A DNA stretch of 64,000 nt from Agrobacterium tumefaciens (lineage in GTDB: Bacteria; Pseudomonadota; Alphaproteobacteria; Rhizobiales; Rhizobiaceae), in assembly GCA_017744915.1 (NCBI GenBank), contig JAGIAH010000004.1:372001-436000 (forward strand), written 5' to 3'. Under the pieces are notes generated by a model that ran no database searches, was not told the origin of the DNA, and saw only the letters and a program-made list of their open reading frames with translations. A program made the translations under genes and the position numbers. This document shows positions 35,745 through 46,704 of this stretch, in pieces. Each line of letters opens with the position of its first letter. The first letter of the stretch is position 1.

Positions 35745-38060
35745 ATGACCTCTCACGATAAGAACAACACGCCCGCCAACACGGCAAAGGCCGACATCGA
35801 GGAACAGGCGCTCTTTTTCCACCGCTATCCGCGCCCCGGCAAGCTGGAAATCCAGGCCACCAAGCCACTCGGCAACCAGCGCGATCTCGCGCTCGCCTAT
35901 TCGCCGGGTGTTGCCGCCCCCTGCCTCGCCATCCATGAAAACCCGGAAACCGCAGCGGAATATACCGCCCGCGCCAATCTCGTCGCCGTCATTTCCAACG
36001 GTACGGCGGTGCTCGGCCTCGGCAATATCGGCCCGCTTGCTTCCAAGCCCGTCATGGAAGGTAAGGCCGTCCTCTTCAAGAAATTCGCCGGCATCGACGT
36101 CTTCGATATCGAGATCGACGCCCCCGGCATCAATGACATGGTGTCGACCATTTCAGCGCTGGAGCCCACCTTCGGCGGTATCAACCTTGAGGATATCAAG
36201 GCGCCGGAATGTTTCGAGGTGGAACGCCAGCTGCGCGAGAAGATGAATATCCCCGTCTTCCACGACGACCAGCACGGCACCGCGATCATCGTTGCCGCCG
36301 CCGTCACCAATGCGCTGGAACTGGCCGGCAAGTCGCTCGCGAGCGTCAAGATCGTCGCCTCCGGCGCGGGTGCTGCTGCCCTTGCCTGCCTCAACCTGCT
36401 TGTCGCCATGGGCGCGAAAAAGGAAAACATCTGGGTTCACGACATTGAAGGCCTCGTTTATGACGGCCGCAACACGCTGATGGACGAGTGGAAGGAAGTC
36501 TACGCCCAGAAGACCGACAAGCGCGTGCTGGCTGAGTCCATCGACGGCGCCGATGTCTTCCTCGGCCTTTCGGCCGCCGGCGTGCTGAAGCCGGAACTGC
36601 TGGAGCGCATGGCGGAAAATCCGCTGATCCTCGCGCTCGCCAACCCCAATCCCGAGATAATGCCGGAAGCGGCGCGTGCGGCCCGTCCGGATGCGATGAT
36701 CTGCACCGGCCGTTCGGACTTCCCGAACCAGGTGAACAACGTTCTCTGCTTCCCTTATATCTTCCGCGGCGCGCTGGATTGCGGCGCGACGACCATCAAC
36801 GAAGAAATGAAGATGGCCGCCGTGCAGGCCATCGCCGAGCTTGCCCGCGAGGAAGTTTCCGAAGTGGCCGCGAGGGCCTATAGCGGCGAAACGCCGGTCT
36901 TCGGCCCGAACTATCTCATTCCCTCGCCCTTCGATCCACGCCTCATCCTGCGCATCGCGCCGGCCGTTGCCCGTGCCGCCGCCGCAAGCGGTGTCGCCGC
37001 CCGGCCGATCACCGATTTCGAAGCCTATCTCGACCAGCTGAACCGTTTCGTCTGGCGCTCGGGCTTCATCATGAAGCCGGTCTTTAACGCCGCCAAGGCC
37101 GCCGAAAAGAAGCGCATCATCTTTGCCGAAGGCGAAGACGAGCGCGTGCTGCGTGCCGCCCAGGTGCTGCTTGAAGAAGGCACCGGCATTCCGATCCTCA
37201 TCGGCCGTCCGCAGATCATCGAAACGCGCCTGAAGCGCTTCGGCCTGCGCATCCGCCCGCATGCAGATTTCGCGGTGGTCAATCCGGAAGACGATCCGCG
37301 TTACCGTGACTATGTCGATGATTATTTCGCCCTTGTCGGCCGCGCCGGCATCAACCCGGAAGCGGCGCGTACCATCGTGCGCACCAACTCCACCGTCATC
37401 GGCGCGCTTTCGGTGAAGCGTGGCGAAGCGGATGCGCTGATCTGCGGCATCGAAGGCCGCTACGACCGCCACCTGCGCGACGTGAACCAGATCATCGGCA
37501 AGCAGGAAGGCGTGCGTTCCTTTGCGGGCCTCAGCCTGCTCATCACCCAGCAGGGCGCGCTGTTCCTCACCGATACTTTCGTGAACTATGACCCGACCTC
37601 CGAGGAAGTGGCGGAAATGGCCATTCTCGCGGCCAAGGAAATCCGCCGCTTCGGCATCACGCCGAAGGTGGCACTCGCCAGCCACTCCAATTTCGGCTCG
37701 CGCGATTCCGAAAGCGCCCGCAAGATGCGCCGCGCCCTGAAGATCGTGCAGGAAGCCGCACCGGAACTGGAAGTGGACGGCGAAATGCAGGGCGGCTCGG
37801 CGCTGTCGGAAGCGCTGCGCAAGCGCGCCATGCCAAACAGCGTGCTGACGGGTGAAGCGAACCTGCTGGTCTTCCCGAACCTTGATGCCGCCAACATCAC
37901 GCTCGGCGTCACCCGCACGCTGACGGAGGGCCTGCATGTCGGCCCGATCCTGCTCGGCACGGCCCTGCCCGCCCATATCCTGTCGCCCAGCGTCACCTCG
38001 CGCGGCGTCGTCAACATGGCGGCCTTTGCCGTGGTGCAGGCCTCGCACCCTTCGGTGTGA
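35745..38060 (+). CDS. NAD(P)-dependent malic enzyme with phosphotransacetylase-like domain
   Basis: A 771-residue fusion. Residues 1-~435 are malic enzyme: SPGVAAPC, the metal/catalytic stretch [24 protein letters not shown] and an NAD(P)-binding [10 protein letters not shown] motif. Residues ~440-770 resemble phosphate acetyltransferase ([28 protein letters not shown]). Rhizobia have two such enzymes, the NAD-dependent DME, needed for malate use in symbiosis, and the NADP-dependent TME; the N-terminus here looks more like DME, but that is memory-based. It converts malate to pyruvate. Confidence 0.93.
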   Translation: MTSHDKNNTPANTAKADIEEQALFFHRYPRPGKLEIQATKPLGNQRDLALAYSPGVAAPCLAIHENPETAAEYTARANLVAVISNGTAVLGLGNIGPLASKPVMEGKAVLFKKFAGIDVFDIEIDAPGINDMVSTISALEPTFGGINLEDIKAPECFEVERQLREKMNIPVFHDDQHGTAIIVAAAVTNALELAGKSLASVKIVASGAGAAALACLNLLVAMGAKKENIWVHDIEGLVYDGRNTLMDEWKEVYAQKTDKRVLAESIDGADVFLGLSAAGVLKPELLERMAENPLILALANPNPEIMPEAARAARPDAMICTGRSDFPNQVNNVLCFPYIFRGALDCGATTINEEMKMAAVQAIAELAREEVSEVAARAYSGETPVFGPNYLIPSPFDPRLILRIAPAVARAAAASGVAARPITDFEAYLDQLNRFVWRSGFIMKPVFNAAKAAEKKRIIFAEGEDERVLRAAQVLLEEGTGIPILIGRPQIIETRLKRFGLRIRPHADFAVVNPEDDPRYRDYVDDYFALVGRAGINPEAARTIVRTNSTVIGALSVKRGEADALICGIEGRYDRHLRDVNQIIGKQEGVRSFAGLSLLITQQGALFLTDTFVNYDPTSEEVAEMAILAAKEIRRFGITPKVALASHSNFGSRDSESARKMRRALKIVQEAAPELEVDGEMQGGSALSEALRKRAMPNSVLTGEANLLVFPNLDAANITLGVTRTLTEGLHVGPILLGTALPAHILSPSVTSRGVVNMAAFAVVQASHPSV

Positions 38061-38090
38061 TAGAGGCCGCATTAACGCAATTTTGAACAG

Positions 38091-38115
38091 GCTGTTGCCG
38101 CATTGCGGCAACAGC
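38091..38115 (+). terminator. Hairpin after malic enzyme
   Basis: An 11-bp perfect stem GCTGTTGCCGC / GCGGCAACAGC around a 3-base loop, 30 bp after the stop codon. The following sequence is only moderately T-rich. Confidence 0.55.
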
Positions 38116-38196
38116 TTATGTTATCTTCCTGAAACACGGATTTCGTGAAGTATAACGCCCCTGCCACCGGCCGGGGACATCGAACGGATCGCACAA

Positions 38197-39312
38197 TTGA
38201 CCCGGCGCAGCCGCATCATCGGCCTCCTGCTTCCCCTTGTTTTCATGGCCCCGGCCACCGCTTTTGCGGATCAGGTCTGCGATACGCTTTATGCGCAATT
38301 GCGCGAGCCGCCGCGCGTTGTCGGCAACACGGCCGAGGTGCGGCGTTACGCCAATGCGCTCGCGCGCCAGAACATCGTGATCCGCAAGATCAGGAACGAT
38401 CTGCGCGGTTATGGCTGTTCGTCAGGCAGCGTCACTGTTTATGGCAATCCCAATGCCGGCCTCTGCGCTGAAATCGGCGATGCGCTCGCCGAGGCGGAGA
38501 GCGAACGGGACGCCATCATCCGCGACCGTGACGATGCCATGGCAACCGCGCGCAGCGACAACGGCGACATCAGACGCCAGCGCATTCTCGCCGCCCTTGA
38601 TGCCAATGGCTGCAGCCCCGCCCCGGAAACGAACGCGCAATTGCCGCCGGCGCCCGATGTAACGCGTTATCCCGATGCCTTCCGGCAAAATGGCAACGAA
38701 CCGGGACAAGCGGGGCTTTCACCCTACCCCAACGCCGCCGCCGAGGGTGGGCTTCGCACACTGTGCGTGCGAACCTGCGACGGCTCGTTCTTCCCGATCG
38801 CCTCCAATGCCTCGCCGCTCGATTTCCGCGCCCAGGCCGAACAATGCCAGAAAATGTGCCCGGGAACCGAGACGGAGCTTTATTTCCATTCCATGGCGGA
38901 TCAGGAAACCGCCGACATGATCTCCGCCGAAACCGGCAAACCCTACAAAGACCTGCCGACCGCCTTCGCCTACCGCAATTCCTCGACGAAAGCGCCCGGC
39001 TGCGCCTGCAACATGGCGGCCTATCACGAAGACATGCAAAAGCAGGAAGAAGCCGCCCGGCCGGAATCCGAAAAGCCCTATTCCAGCATCACCACCATTC
39101 CATCACCCCAAGGTGACAAGAGTGGCGACAAGCCGCAGAAACCCGCCGAGCAGCAACAGGCCGCCAAGCCGCCGGAACAGCCCGTGCCCGAGCGCGACTA
39201 CGATCCGAACGACGCCAGGGTGCGCGTTATCGGCCCGAAATTCCTGCCGGACCAGACGGGCCGGATCGACCTGAAGAACCCGGCATTGAAGGGCATTCAG
39301 CCGCAACAGTGA
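38197..39312 (+). CDS. DUF2865 secreted protein, 371 aa
   Basis: A TTG start (38197) is used; the signal peptide (IIGLLLPLVFMAPATAFA) follows directly. The DUF2865 core is recognisable by CVRTCDGSFFPIA, the AEQCQKMCPG motif and CACNMAAYHEDM, all Cys-containing, around residues 185-280. Residues ~285-350 are Pro/Gln/Lys-rich. The family is common in Rhizobiales and periplasmic or cell-wall-associated; its function is unknown. Confidence 0.82.
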   Translation: MTRRSRIIGLLLPLVFMAPATAFADQVCDTLYAQLREPPRVVGNTAEVRRYANALARQNIVIRKIRNDLRGYGCSSGSVTVYGNPNAGLCAEIGDALAEAESERDAIIRDRDDAMATARSDNGDIRRQRILAALDANGCSPAPETNAQLPPAPDVTRYPDAFRQNGNEPGQAGLSPYPNAAAEGGLRTLCVRTCDGSFFPIASNASPLDFRAQAEQCQKMCPGTETELYFHSMADQETADMISAETGKPYKDLPTAFAYRNSSTKAPGCACNMAAYHEDMQKQEEAARPESEKPYSSITTIPSPQGDKSGDKPQKPAEQQQAAKPPEQPVPERDYDPNDARVRVIGPKFLPDQTGRIDLKNPALKGIQPQQ

Positions 39313-39339
39313 CATGCGTTGTGGAGCGAGTGGATGCCA

Positions 39340-39474
39340 CTTGTTTCTTCTCCCCGCCGGGGAGAAGTCCGCGGCAGCGGGATGAGGTGACAAGGGTCGA
39401 GATATTCGGAGAGCGTGCCCCCTCATCCGACCCTTCGGGCCACCTTCTCCCCGGCGGGGAGAAGAAACAAGCGG
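39340..39474. repeat. RIME-like palindromic intergenic repeat, copy 4 (reverse orientation)
   Basis: The element reads in the opposite direction to copies 2, 3 and 5: the GTCCGCGGCAGCGGGATGAGG segment comes first and CATCCGACCCTTCGGGCCACC second, between two TTCTCCCCGCCGGGGAGAAG-type hairpins. It ends AAACAAGCGG. Confidence 0.85.
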
Positions 39475-39511
39475 CAAGGCCCCACGTCACTCACAGACCG
39501 TTCTACCTATC

Positions 39512-40231
<720 letters not shown>

Positions 40232-40334
40232 TTATCCCCAACAATGCGGGCGCGCCGGTGCCGAAACCATGCCGGTTTGCAGCGACGACGCACTTTTTCA
40301 GCAACCTGCCGCCGTCCGCGCGGTTCGGTCTATC

Positions 40335-40492
40335 CTGCCAGGCCGGTCTTCTGACTAAGCTTCATCCGCCCCTTTTCGCCTTCCCGAATTGCTTCAGTGG
40401 CATGAGAAAAAGAGCATCCGCCTCACAGCGTTGGGCACGTTCCGGTCTCTCACCGGATTCCCGATTCTCCCGCCGCAAGGGCGGGCACCTGA
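40335..40492 (-). promoter_or_regulatory. Cobalamin riboswitch of bluB
   Basis: Read on the minus strand: a GGGAATCCGGTGAGAGACCGG core, then AACGTGCCCAACGCTGTG, a GCCACTG segment, GGGAAGG, and the B12 box TTAGTCAGAAGACCGGCC. These are the conserved blocks of the AdoCbl aptamer in correct order. It ends about 105 bp before the bluB start; the precise 5' limit may extend further. B12 binding should shut down bluB expression. Confidence 0.92.
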
Positions 40493-40575
40493 CTGGTAAA
40501 GCTATGGGCAAAAAGGCTTGCGAACGCAAGTATCGCCAAGGCCGCGCGACAATATGACCGTGCTCCTCACCTCTA

Positions 40576-40687
40576 TCATTCCGCCTTGAGCCGGAATCCA
40601 GCCGACGCGGCTCTCACGCGGCGGAGGGCATCCTTTCAGCCCAATGACTTGGGCTGGCTGGATACCGGATCAGGTCCGGCATGACGG
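40576..40687. repeat. Dispersed hairpin repeat (CCGGATCAGGTCCGGCATGA type), copy 1
   Basis: Contains TCAGCCCAATGACTTGGGCT and a closing GGATACCGGATCAGGTCCGG segment with internal pairing. Similar stretches occur at 48917-49029 and, shortened, at 61442-61500. It fills the space between the riboswitch and the TolB-like gene. Confidence 0.7.
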
Positions 40688-40717
40688 AAGAGGGTACACC
40701 GCCTCGTCAGAACCGCA

Positions 40718-41548
40718 TCACCCCACCGGGAAATATCTGACATAAGCGAACTCATCCCCATCCGGTGACCAGTTGGGGGAGTTCATCGTGCCCTGCCCGC
40801 CAAAAAGCTCAAACAGCGTTTCGACATTGCCGCCATCCATATCCATCAGCCGCACCCGCACATCAAGATCGCGCGGATGGTCGAAGACATCGCCGTCATA
40901 AGAAACGAACACCACCTTGTCACCCTTCGGAGACGGGTGCGGAAACCAGTCGCCATAGGCGCTGTCGGTAATGCGCTCGACGGCGGAACCATCCACCCGC
41001 ACCCGCCAGATCTGCATCAGCCCGGTGCGGCTGGAATTGAAATAGATCCACGCGCCATCCGGCGAATAATCCGGCCCGTCGTTGCGGCCTTCACCATGGG
41101 TAAGGCGTGTTTCAACACCGCTGTCTATGTCCATGGAATAAATATCGAAAACCTGATCGCGAATGCCGCAATAGGCAAAACCTTTCCCGTTGGGAGACCA
41201 GCCATGCCAGTAGGAAGGAAGGTTCTTCGTCATCAATCGCGGCGCGCCGCCCGCCGAAGGCAGCAGATAGATGGCGCTCTTGCCGAATTCCACCTTGTCG
41301 GAAATGGCATAAAGCGAACCGTCGGGCGAAATGCCGTGGTCGTTGTTGCAGAGCGTGGCAAAGCCGGTATCGACCTTTTCCGGCGAAACATCACCGGCAA
41401 GGGACAGCCGATAAAGCAGCCCTTCGCTGTTCAGCAGCAGATATTTGCCATCCGGTGACCAGTTCGGCGCCTCGAACAGCTCAGGTGTCTGCCACACCAC
41501 CCGTATCTTGCCGGTGCGGATGTTGAAGATTTCGATGGAGCTGCGCAT
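40718..41548 (-). CDS. TolB-like beta-propeller protein
   Basis: A 276-residue protein made of PD40/WD40-like repeats, each with a W/SPDG turn: APNWSPDGKYLL, GISPDGSLYA, GWSPNGKGFAY, DYSPDGAWIYF, HPSPKGDKVVF and NWSPDGDEFAY (about residues 27-275). There is no signal peptide, so it should be cytoplasmic, unlike true TolB. Similar proteins are annotated as TolB family or biopolymer-transporter-like; function unknown. GGGAGGC precedes the start. Confidence 0.85.
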   Translation of the reverse strand: MRSSIEIFNIRTGKIRVVWQTPELFEAPNWSPDGKYLLLNSEGLLYRLSLAGDVSPEKVDTGFATLCNNDHGISPDGSLYAISDKVEFGKSAIYLLPSAGGAPRLMTKNLPSYWHGWSPNGKGFAYCGIRDQVFDIYSMDIDSGVETRLTHGEGRNDGPDYSPDGAWIYFNSSRTGLMQIWRVRVDGSAVERITDSAYGDWFPHPSPKGDKVVFVSYDGDVFDHPRDLDVRVRLMDMDGGNVETLFELFGGQGTMNSPNWSPDGDEFAYVRYFPVG

Positions 41549-41732
41549 TCTGCCTCCCGGGCTTGTCAGTGTTCCGACCGAAACGGCGCAGACATTCCAT
41601 TTGCATCCGCCGCCGCCGTGGCTATGATCCTAGGGCGGCAGGCACCGTCCTGCAAATTCAAACCGGAAAAAACGCCAGCGCCCCGGCACCGTCCGCACCG
41701 CTTGCCGTTTCTCCCAGATCCGAGGTTCCGCG

Positions 41733-42110
41733 ATGAATACCATCGCCGATCACGGCATCCGCTTTGGGCGGATCGCCGCAATGCTTCCTGTCAGGAATAT
41801 CGAAAAGGCCCATGATTTTTATGTCTGTGTGCTTGGTTTCGAAAAGACCTTCGAAAACGGCAATCCCGTCGGTTTCATGATCCTGAAACAGGGCAATGCC
41901 GAACTGCACCTGACATTGCAGCCGGCCCACAAGGCAGCCCCCTTCAACGTGGCGCATATGCTGGTGAGCGATGTCGATGCGCTGCATGCGATTTGCAAGA
42001 GCCATGGGCTGCGTATCATCAAAGGGCTGCAGGACAAGGAATATGGCCTGAGGGCCTTTGTGTTTGAAGACCCTGATGGCAACCGTATCGATGTGGGGCA
42101 GGTCATTTGA
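41733..42110 (+). CDS. VOC-family (glyoxalase/bleomycin resistance-like) protein
   Basis: A 125-residue vicinal-oxygen-chelate protein. It has RIAAMLPVRNIEKAHDFYVCVLGF at the N-terminus and FVFEDPDGNRIDVGQ at the C-terminus, the usual first and last motifs of the paired beta-alpha-beta-beta-beta units. The Glu in NAELHLTL and the Asp in EDPDGNR region fit metal or ligand binding. The substrate is not known. Confidence 0.88.
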   Translation: MNTIADHGIRFGRIAAMLPVRNIEKAHDFYVCVLGFEKTFENGNPVGFMILKQGNAELHLTLQPAHKAAPFNVAHMLVSDVDALHAICKSHGLRIIKGLQDKEYGLRAFVFEDPDGNRIDVGQVI

Positions 42111-42209
42111 GATGAGCGGGCGGCGCGGGGTTTTCTCCGCGCCGTCCGTTTAAACACGAAGGCTTATTGTGAACCGAGCGCTGGCCGAACCTAGCCGCAC
42201 TCCCCGCAA

Positions 42210-43895
42210 TCACCGATCCCGGAACCGGTTGGTAATCGGATAACGCCGGTCCCGCCCAAAGTTCTTCTTGGTGATCTTCACACCCGGGGCCGATTGCCGG
42301 CGTTTGTATTCGGCCAGATAAAGCAGATGCTCCACCCGGTGTACCGTTGCCACATCATGGCCGCGCGCCAGAATTTCCTCGACCGACATTTCCTTCTCGA
42401 CCAGGCATTCCAGAATATCGTCCAGCACCGGATAGGGCGGCAGCGAATCCTGATCGGTCTGGTTGGGACGCAATTCAGCCGACGGCGCCTTGGCGATGAT
42501 GTTGGCGGGGATCACCTCGCCGGAAGGGCCGAGTGCGCCCGGCGGCACATGGGCGTTGCGCCAGCTGGAAATGGCATAGACCTGCATCTTGTAGAGGTCT
42601 TTGATGGGGTTGAAACCGCCATTCATGTCGCCGTAAAGCGTCGCATAACCCACCGACATTTCCGACTTGTTGCCGGTCGTCACCACCATCGAGCCGAATT
42701 TGTTCGAGACAGCCATGAGGATGGTGCCGCGTGTGCGGCTCTGCAGGTTTTCTTCGGTAATGCCCTCTTCCGTACCTTCGAAGAGATCGGAAAGCGCCGA
42801 GAGAAAACCTTCCACTGGCTCGGCAATCGGCACGATGTCATAACGGCAGCCGAGCGCCTTTGCGCAATCGGCCGCATCTTTCAGCGATTCTTCCGAGGTG
42901 TAGCGGTAGGGCAGCATGATGCAGCGCACCCGCTCCTCGCCCAGCGCGTCGACCGCCAATGCGGCACAGATCGCCGAATCGATGCCGCCGGAAAGGCCGA
43001 GAACCACGCTCTTGAAACCGTTCTTGTTGACGTAATCCCTAAAGCCCAGCATGCAGGCGCGGTAATCCGCCTCCTCACCTTCCGGAATTTTCGAGAAAGG
43101 CCCGCTTTCGCAATGCCAGCCATCCGCGGTGCGTTTCCAGTCGGTAACGGCAAGCGTGGCCTCGAACTGGCTCATCTGGAAGGCGAGCGTCTTGTCGGCA
43201 TTAAAGCCGAAGCTTGCGCCGTCGAACACCAGCTCGTCCTGCCCGCCCAGCTGGTTGGCGAAAACCAGCGGCAGGCCGCTTTCGATCACCTGCCGGAGCG
43301 CCACCTGATGGCGCACATCCAGCTTGCCGCGATAATAGGGCGAGCCATTCGGCACCAGCAGGATTTCCGCCCCGCTTTCGGCGAGCGTTTCGCACACGCC
43401 CATATCGTTCCAGATTTCCTCGCAGATCGGAATGCCGATCCTGACACCGCGGAAATTATAAGGCCCGGAAATCGACCCTTCGGAGAAAACACGCTTTTCG
43501 TCGAACTCGCCGTAATTCGGCAGGTCGATCTTGTCGCGCAACGCGATGATCTTGCCGCCATCCAGAAGCGCCACCGAATTGTGCCGGCCCGTCTCGCCCT
43601 GACGCGGGAAACCGATAACCACGCCCGGCCCGCCATCGGCGGTTTCGGCCGCCAATTCCTCGACAGCCTTGAGGCAAGCCTTCAGGAAAGCCGGCTTCAG
43701 CACCAGATCCTCAGGCGGATAGCCGGATATGAACAGCTCGGTCAGAAGCAGAAGATCGGCGCCCTGCGTCGCCGCATCGGCCCGCGCCTCACGCGCCCTG
43801 GCGAGGTTGCCCGCCACGTCGCCAACAGTCGGATTGAACTGCCCGACGGCAATCCGGAGATGGTTCTTGATATCGTGTCTGTCGCTCATGCCCAT
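42210..43895 (-). CDS. nadE: Glutamine-hydrolysing NAD+ synthetase
   Basis: A 561-residue fusion that amidates nicotinic acid adenine dinucleotide. Residues ~13-265 are a nitrilase-type glutaminase with the triad Glu53 (LLTELF), Lys122 (LRDKIDLP) and Cys158 (IPICEEIW). Residues ~280-550 are the synthetase, with the ATP loop VLGLSGGIDSA. The start at Met1 (43895) or Met3 is possible. It is a single-gene unit opposite the sulfatase-fold gene. Confidence 0.95.
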   Translation of the reverse strand: MGMSDRHDIKNHLRIAVGQFNPTVGDVAGNLARAREARADAATQGADLLLLTELFISGYPPEDLVLKPAFLKACLKAVEELAAETADGGPGVVIGFPRQGETGRHNSVALLDGGKIIALRDKIDLPNYGEFDEKRVFSEGSISGPYNFRGVRIGIPICEEIWNDMGVCETLAESGAEILLVPNGSPYYRGKLDVRHQVALRQVIESGLPLVFANQLGGQDELVFDGASFGFNADKTLAFQMSQFEATLAVTDWKRTADGWHCESGPFSKIPEGEEADYRACMLGFRDYVNKNGFKSVVLGLSGGIDSAICAALAVDALGEERVRCIMLPYRYTSEESLKDAADCAKALGCRYDIVPIAEPVEGFLSALSDLFEGTEEGITEENLQSRTRGTILMAVSNKFGSMVVTTGNKSEMSVGYATLYGDMNGGFNPIKDLYKMQVYAISSWRNAHVPPGALGPSGEVIPANIIAKAPSAELRPNQTDQDSLPPYPVLDDILECLVEKEMSVEEILARGHDVATVHRVEHLLYLAEYKRRQSAPGVKITKKNFGRDRRYPITNRFRDR

Positions 43896-44120
43896 TCAAT
43901 ACCGCGCCCGTGGCCGCTCCGCAACGCGGCAATTGCATGCCGCAACCCGGCTGCGCGAACAGGTATCCGCGTTCACACGAAGGTTATCGCCGCGCCCGCC
44001 AGGTTGCGCAAAGTTCATGTCGCATTCATCGCGCTTATGTGACAGTTACATGACACTTTTGCGACGCCCGATTCACCTCCCCGGATCGGTGCTGCCGCCT
44101 GCAATACCGGAGTAACAGGT

Positions 44121-46055
44121 TTGAGAGATTCGGCGCCAAAAACAACGGCTTCCGAAAAGGCTGGTTTCGTCTTTTCGCCTGCGGGACTTAGGAGCCTTTC
44201 GAAGCTTTCGGGCGCGGCCTATACGCTTGCCAATCTGACGGTCGCATCCATCGTGCTCGTCGTGGCGCTGGAGTGGATCGCACGCGGTTCACTCCATGAT
44301 GTCGGCGCTTTCCTCACCTCGTCCGCCCGCCCGGGCGTGACCACCATCGCCGCCGTGCTCGCCCTTCTCCTGGCGCTGGATGCGCTGCTTGGCCGGCGTT
44401 ACCTGTCTCTGATTGCCGTTGCGCCACTCTGCGCGCTGACGGGGCTGATTTCGGCGCAGAAACAGACCTATCTCTCCGATCCGCTTTATCCCTCCGACTT
44501 GCTGTTCGGCCGGCAGATCCTCGAGCTTCTGCCCACCATGCTGAAGGCGCAACCCTTGACGGCGGTGCTGGTGGGTCTTGGCATCTGTGCCGCCATCGCA
44601 ACCCTTGTGGCGCTGTGGCTGCTGGCCCGCCGCCATTCGCCGGGCTTGAGCTGGCGCGAGCGCGTGGCAGGCCTCGTGCTGGCGCTACCGCTTCTTGCCG
44701 GTCTCGCCTCGTTGATGGATTATTCGCATTATTCCTGGGTGCGCGATCGCCTCAACATCATTCCCATGATGTGGGACCAGCAGGAAAACTACCGCCATAA
44801 CGGCTTCCTGATGGCCTTCGCCTTCAACATTCCCATGGCCAATGTCTCGGCGCCCGAGGGTTATGGCGACAACAGCATCGCCGACCTTACCTCGAAGCCT
44901 GCCTCCTTCGCCGCCAACAAGGGCGATTACCCCGATGTCATCATGCTGATGAGTGAATCGCTGTGGGATCCGACCCGGCTGGAAAATGTCGAACTGTCGG
45001 CCGATCCCATGCCGACGATCCGCGCCAAGCAGTCCGGCAACGTGTTCTCGCCGGAATTCGGCGGCATGACGGCCAATGTGGAATTCGAGGCGCTGACCGG
45101 CTTTTCCAATGCCTTCCTGCCCTATGGCAGCATTCCTTATCAGCAATATATCCGTCGCCCTGTGCCCTCGCTCGCCAGCTTCTTCCGCGGCGAAGGATAT
45201 TCGGCCATCGCCATGCATCCATTCCAGGAATGGTTCTGGAACCGCAAGCAGGTCTATAAAAACTTCGGCTTCGAGGAGTTCCGCTCCGAAGAAACGCTGC
45301 CACCCATGGAAAAACGCGGCAACTTCGCCTCAGACGATGCGCTGATGGACGAGATCATGGCGACCGCCGACACGGCGAAGAACCCGCTCTTCCTCTTTGC
45401 CGTCACCCTGCAGGGGCACGGCCCCTACGAGGCAACCCGGTATGCCGAAAACACCATCGGCATTGAAGGCGGCCTTTCCGCCTCGGCCTCGCAGGCGCTC
45501 GCCACCTACTCTCAGGGCGTGGCGGAAGCCGACGAGTCGCTCGCCAAATTGATGCGCTGGGCAAAAAAGCGCGACCGGGAAACCATCATCGTCCTCTTCG
45601 GCGATCACCTGCCGCCGCTCGGCCAGGCCTTCGTGGAAAGCGGTTACATGCCGGGCATGGTGGCCAGCCGCCGCGCGCCGCTGGAGGTGATGAAGAAGGA
45701 GCACGAGACGCCGCTTGTCGTCTGGTCATCGAAGAAGGGCGTGCGCAGGAATATCGGCACCATCAGCCCGGCGCTTCTGCCCTACCATGTGCTGAAGACC
45801 GCCGGTTTCTCCGATCCCTTCTATACCGGCATGCTGGGTGACGTTCAGCAGGAATTTTCCGTCATAGACCGCCATATGCTGGTGGCAAGCGACGGCAAGG
45901 CCCTGCCCGACTGGTCAATCGCGCCGAACGCCGTTCCGGACGTGGTGCGCGATTACCGCCTGCTGCAGTTCGACATGATGTTCGGCCAGCAATATGGCCG
46001 CGAGCGCTTCTTCCCCGGCTTCAACTGGCTGCATGAGGGCACGCCCTCCGTGTGA
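44121..46055 (+). CDS. LTA synthase/sulfatase-fold membrane phosphoglycerol transferase-like protein
   Basis: A 644-residue protein with a TTG start behind GGAG (44109). About five N-terminal membrane helices (residues ~32-200) precede a periplasmic alkaline-phosphatase-like domain with MLMSESLWDP, a GGMTANVEFEALTGF nucleophile segment, YSAIAMHPF and VLFGDHLPPLG metal-binding motifs. This is the layout of LtaS, OpgB and related enzymes that use phosphatidylglycerol to add phosphoglycerol. In rhizobia a likely substrate is cyclic beta-glucan or a surface glycan, but that is inference. Confidence 0.88.
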   Translation: MRDSAPKTTASEKAGFVFSPAGLRSLSKLSGAAYTLANLTVASIVLVVALEWIARGSLHDVGAFLTSSARPGVTTIAAVLALLLALDALLGRRYLSLIAVAPLCALTGLISAQKQTYLSDPLYPSDLLFGRQILELLPTMLKAQPLTAVLVGLGICAAIATLVALWLLARRHSPGLSWRERVAGLVLALPLLAGLASLMDYSHYSWVRDRLNIIPMMWDQQENYRHNGFLMAFAFNIPMANVSAPEGYGDNSIADLTSKPASFAANKGDYPDVIMLMSESLWDPTRLENVELSADPMPTIRAKQSGNVFSPEFGGMTANVEFEALTGFSNAFLPYGSIPYQQYIRRPVPSLASFFRGEGYSAIAMHPFQEWFWNRKQVYKNFGFEEFRSEETLPPMEKRGNFASDDALMDEIMATADTAKNPLFLFAVTLQGHGPYEATRYAENTIGIEGGLSASASQALATYSQGVAEADESLAKLMRWAKKRDRETIIVLFGDHLPPLGQAFVESGYMPGMVASRRAPLEVMKKEHETPLVVWSSKKGVRRNIGTISPALLPYHVLKTAGFSDPFYTGMLGDVQQEFSVIDRHMLVASDGKALPDWSIAPNAVPDVVRDYRLLQFDMMFGQQYGRERFFPGFNWLHEGTPSV

Positions 46056-46078
46056 TGTTTTTCGGCGGGGGCGCTGAA

Positions 46079-46121
46079 CCGCATGGTGGTGGAAATCGTT
46101 TGAATTCCGCCACCATGCGGG
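46079..46121 (+). terminator. Long hairpin between two plus-strand genes
   Basis: A near-perfect 16-bp stem (CCGCATGGTGGTGGAA / TTCCGCCACCATGCGG) with a 10-base loop, 24 bp after the sulfatase-fold gene. The downstream T-tract is short, so termination is likely but not certain. Confidence 0.45.
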
Positions 46122-46170
46122 TTTATCTCGGGAAACATCCGCATCGCCCCATCAGAACCGGAGACACACC

Positions 46171-46704
46171 GTGTCAGATATCTCCGACTATATCGTTTCG
46201 CATTTCAAACGCTCCTCCCGCGAAATCGGCGAAGTGGAGCGGCGCATTCTGGAACTGTCGCACCAGAAAAAGCTGATTTCGCGCGATACCAACGCGGAAT
46301 TTTCCGCCGGCGCCACGCTAGGCGACAGGCTGGCCGACAATATCGCCAGGGTCGGCGGCTCCTGGGGTTTTATCCTCGCATTCTGTTTTTTCCTGATCTT
46401 CTGGGCCGTGATTAATACCATCATCCTGACCACCGGCGCCTTTGATCCCTACCCCTTCATCTTCCTCAACCTGCTGCTTTCCATGCTGGCGGCCATCCAG
46501 GCGCCGATCATCATGATGTCGCAGAACCGGCAGGCCGCCCGCGACCGTTTCGAGGCCGCCAAGGACTATGAAGTGAACCTGAAGGCCGAACTGGAAGTGC
46601 TTTCCCTGCATGAAAAGATCGATGTGAAGGTGCTGGCCGAACTGGCCGCACTCCGGCAGGATCTCGCCGCCCTGCACCGCCACGTCACCCGCAAGGAAGA
46701 CTGA
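46171..46704 (+). CDS. DUF1003 membrane protein
   Basis: A 177-residue protein starting at GTG 46171 behind GGAG. Two membrane helices (about residues 70-92 and 100-122) are followed by the DUF1003 signature LLLSMLAAIQAPIIMMSQNRQAARDR. The C-terminus is a helical cytoplasmic tail. The family is widespread in Proteobacteria with unknown function. Confidence 0.9.
   Translation: MSDISDYIVSHFKRSSREIGEVERRILELSHQKKLISRDTNAEFSAGATLGDRLADNIARVGGSWGFILAFCFFLIFWAVINTIILTTGAFDPYPFIFLNLLLSMLAAIQAPIIMMSQNRQAARDRFEAAKDYEVNLKAELEVLSLHEKIDVKVLAELAALRQDLAALHRHVTRKED

Noticed and set aside
36153..38111. A 652-codon minus-strand frame over the malic enzyme.
   Set aside because: Antisense of a well-recognised gene, with no domain of its own.
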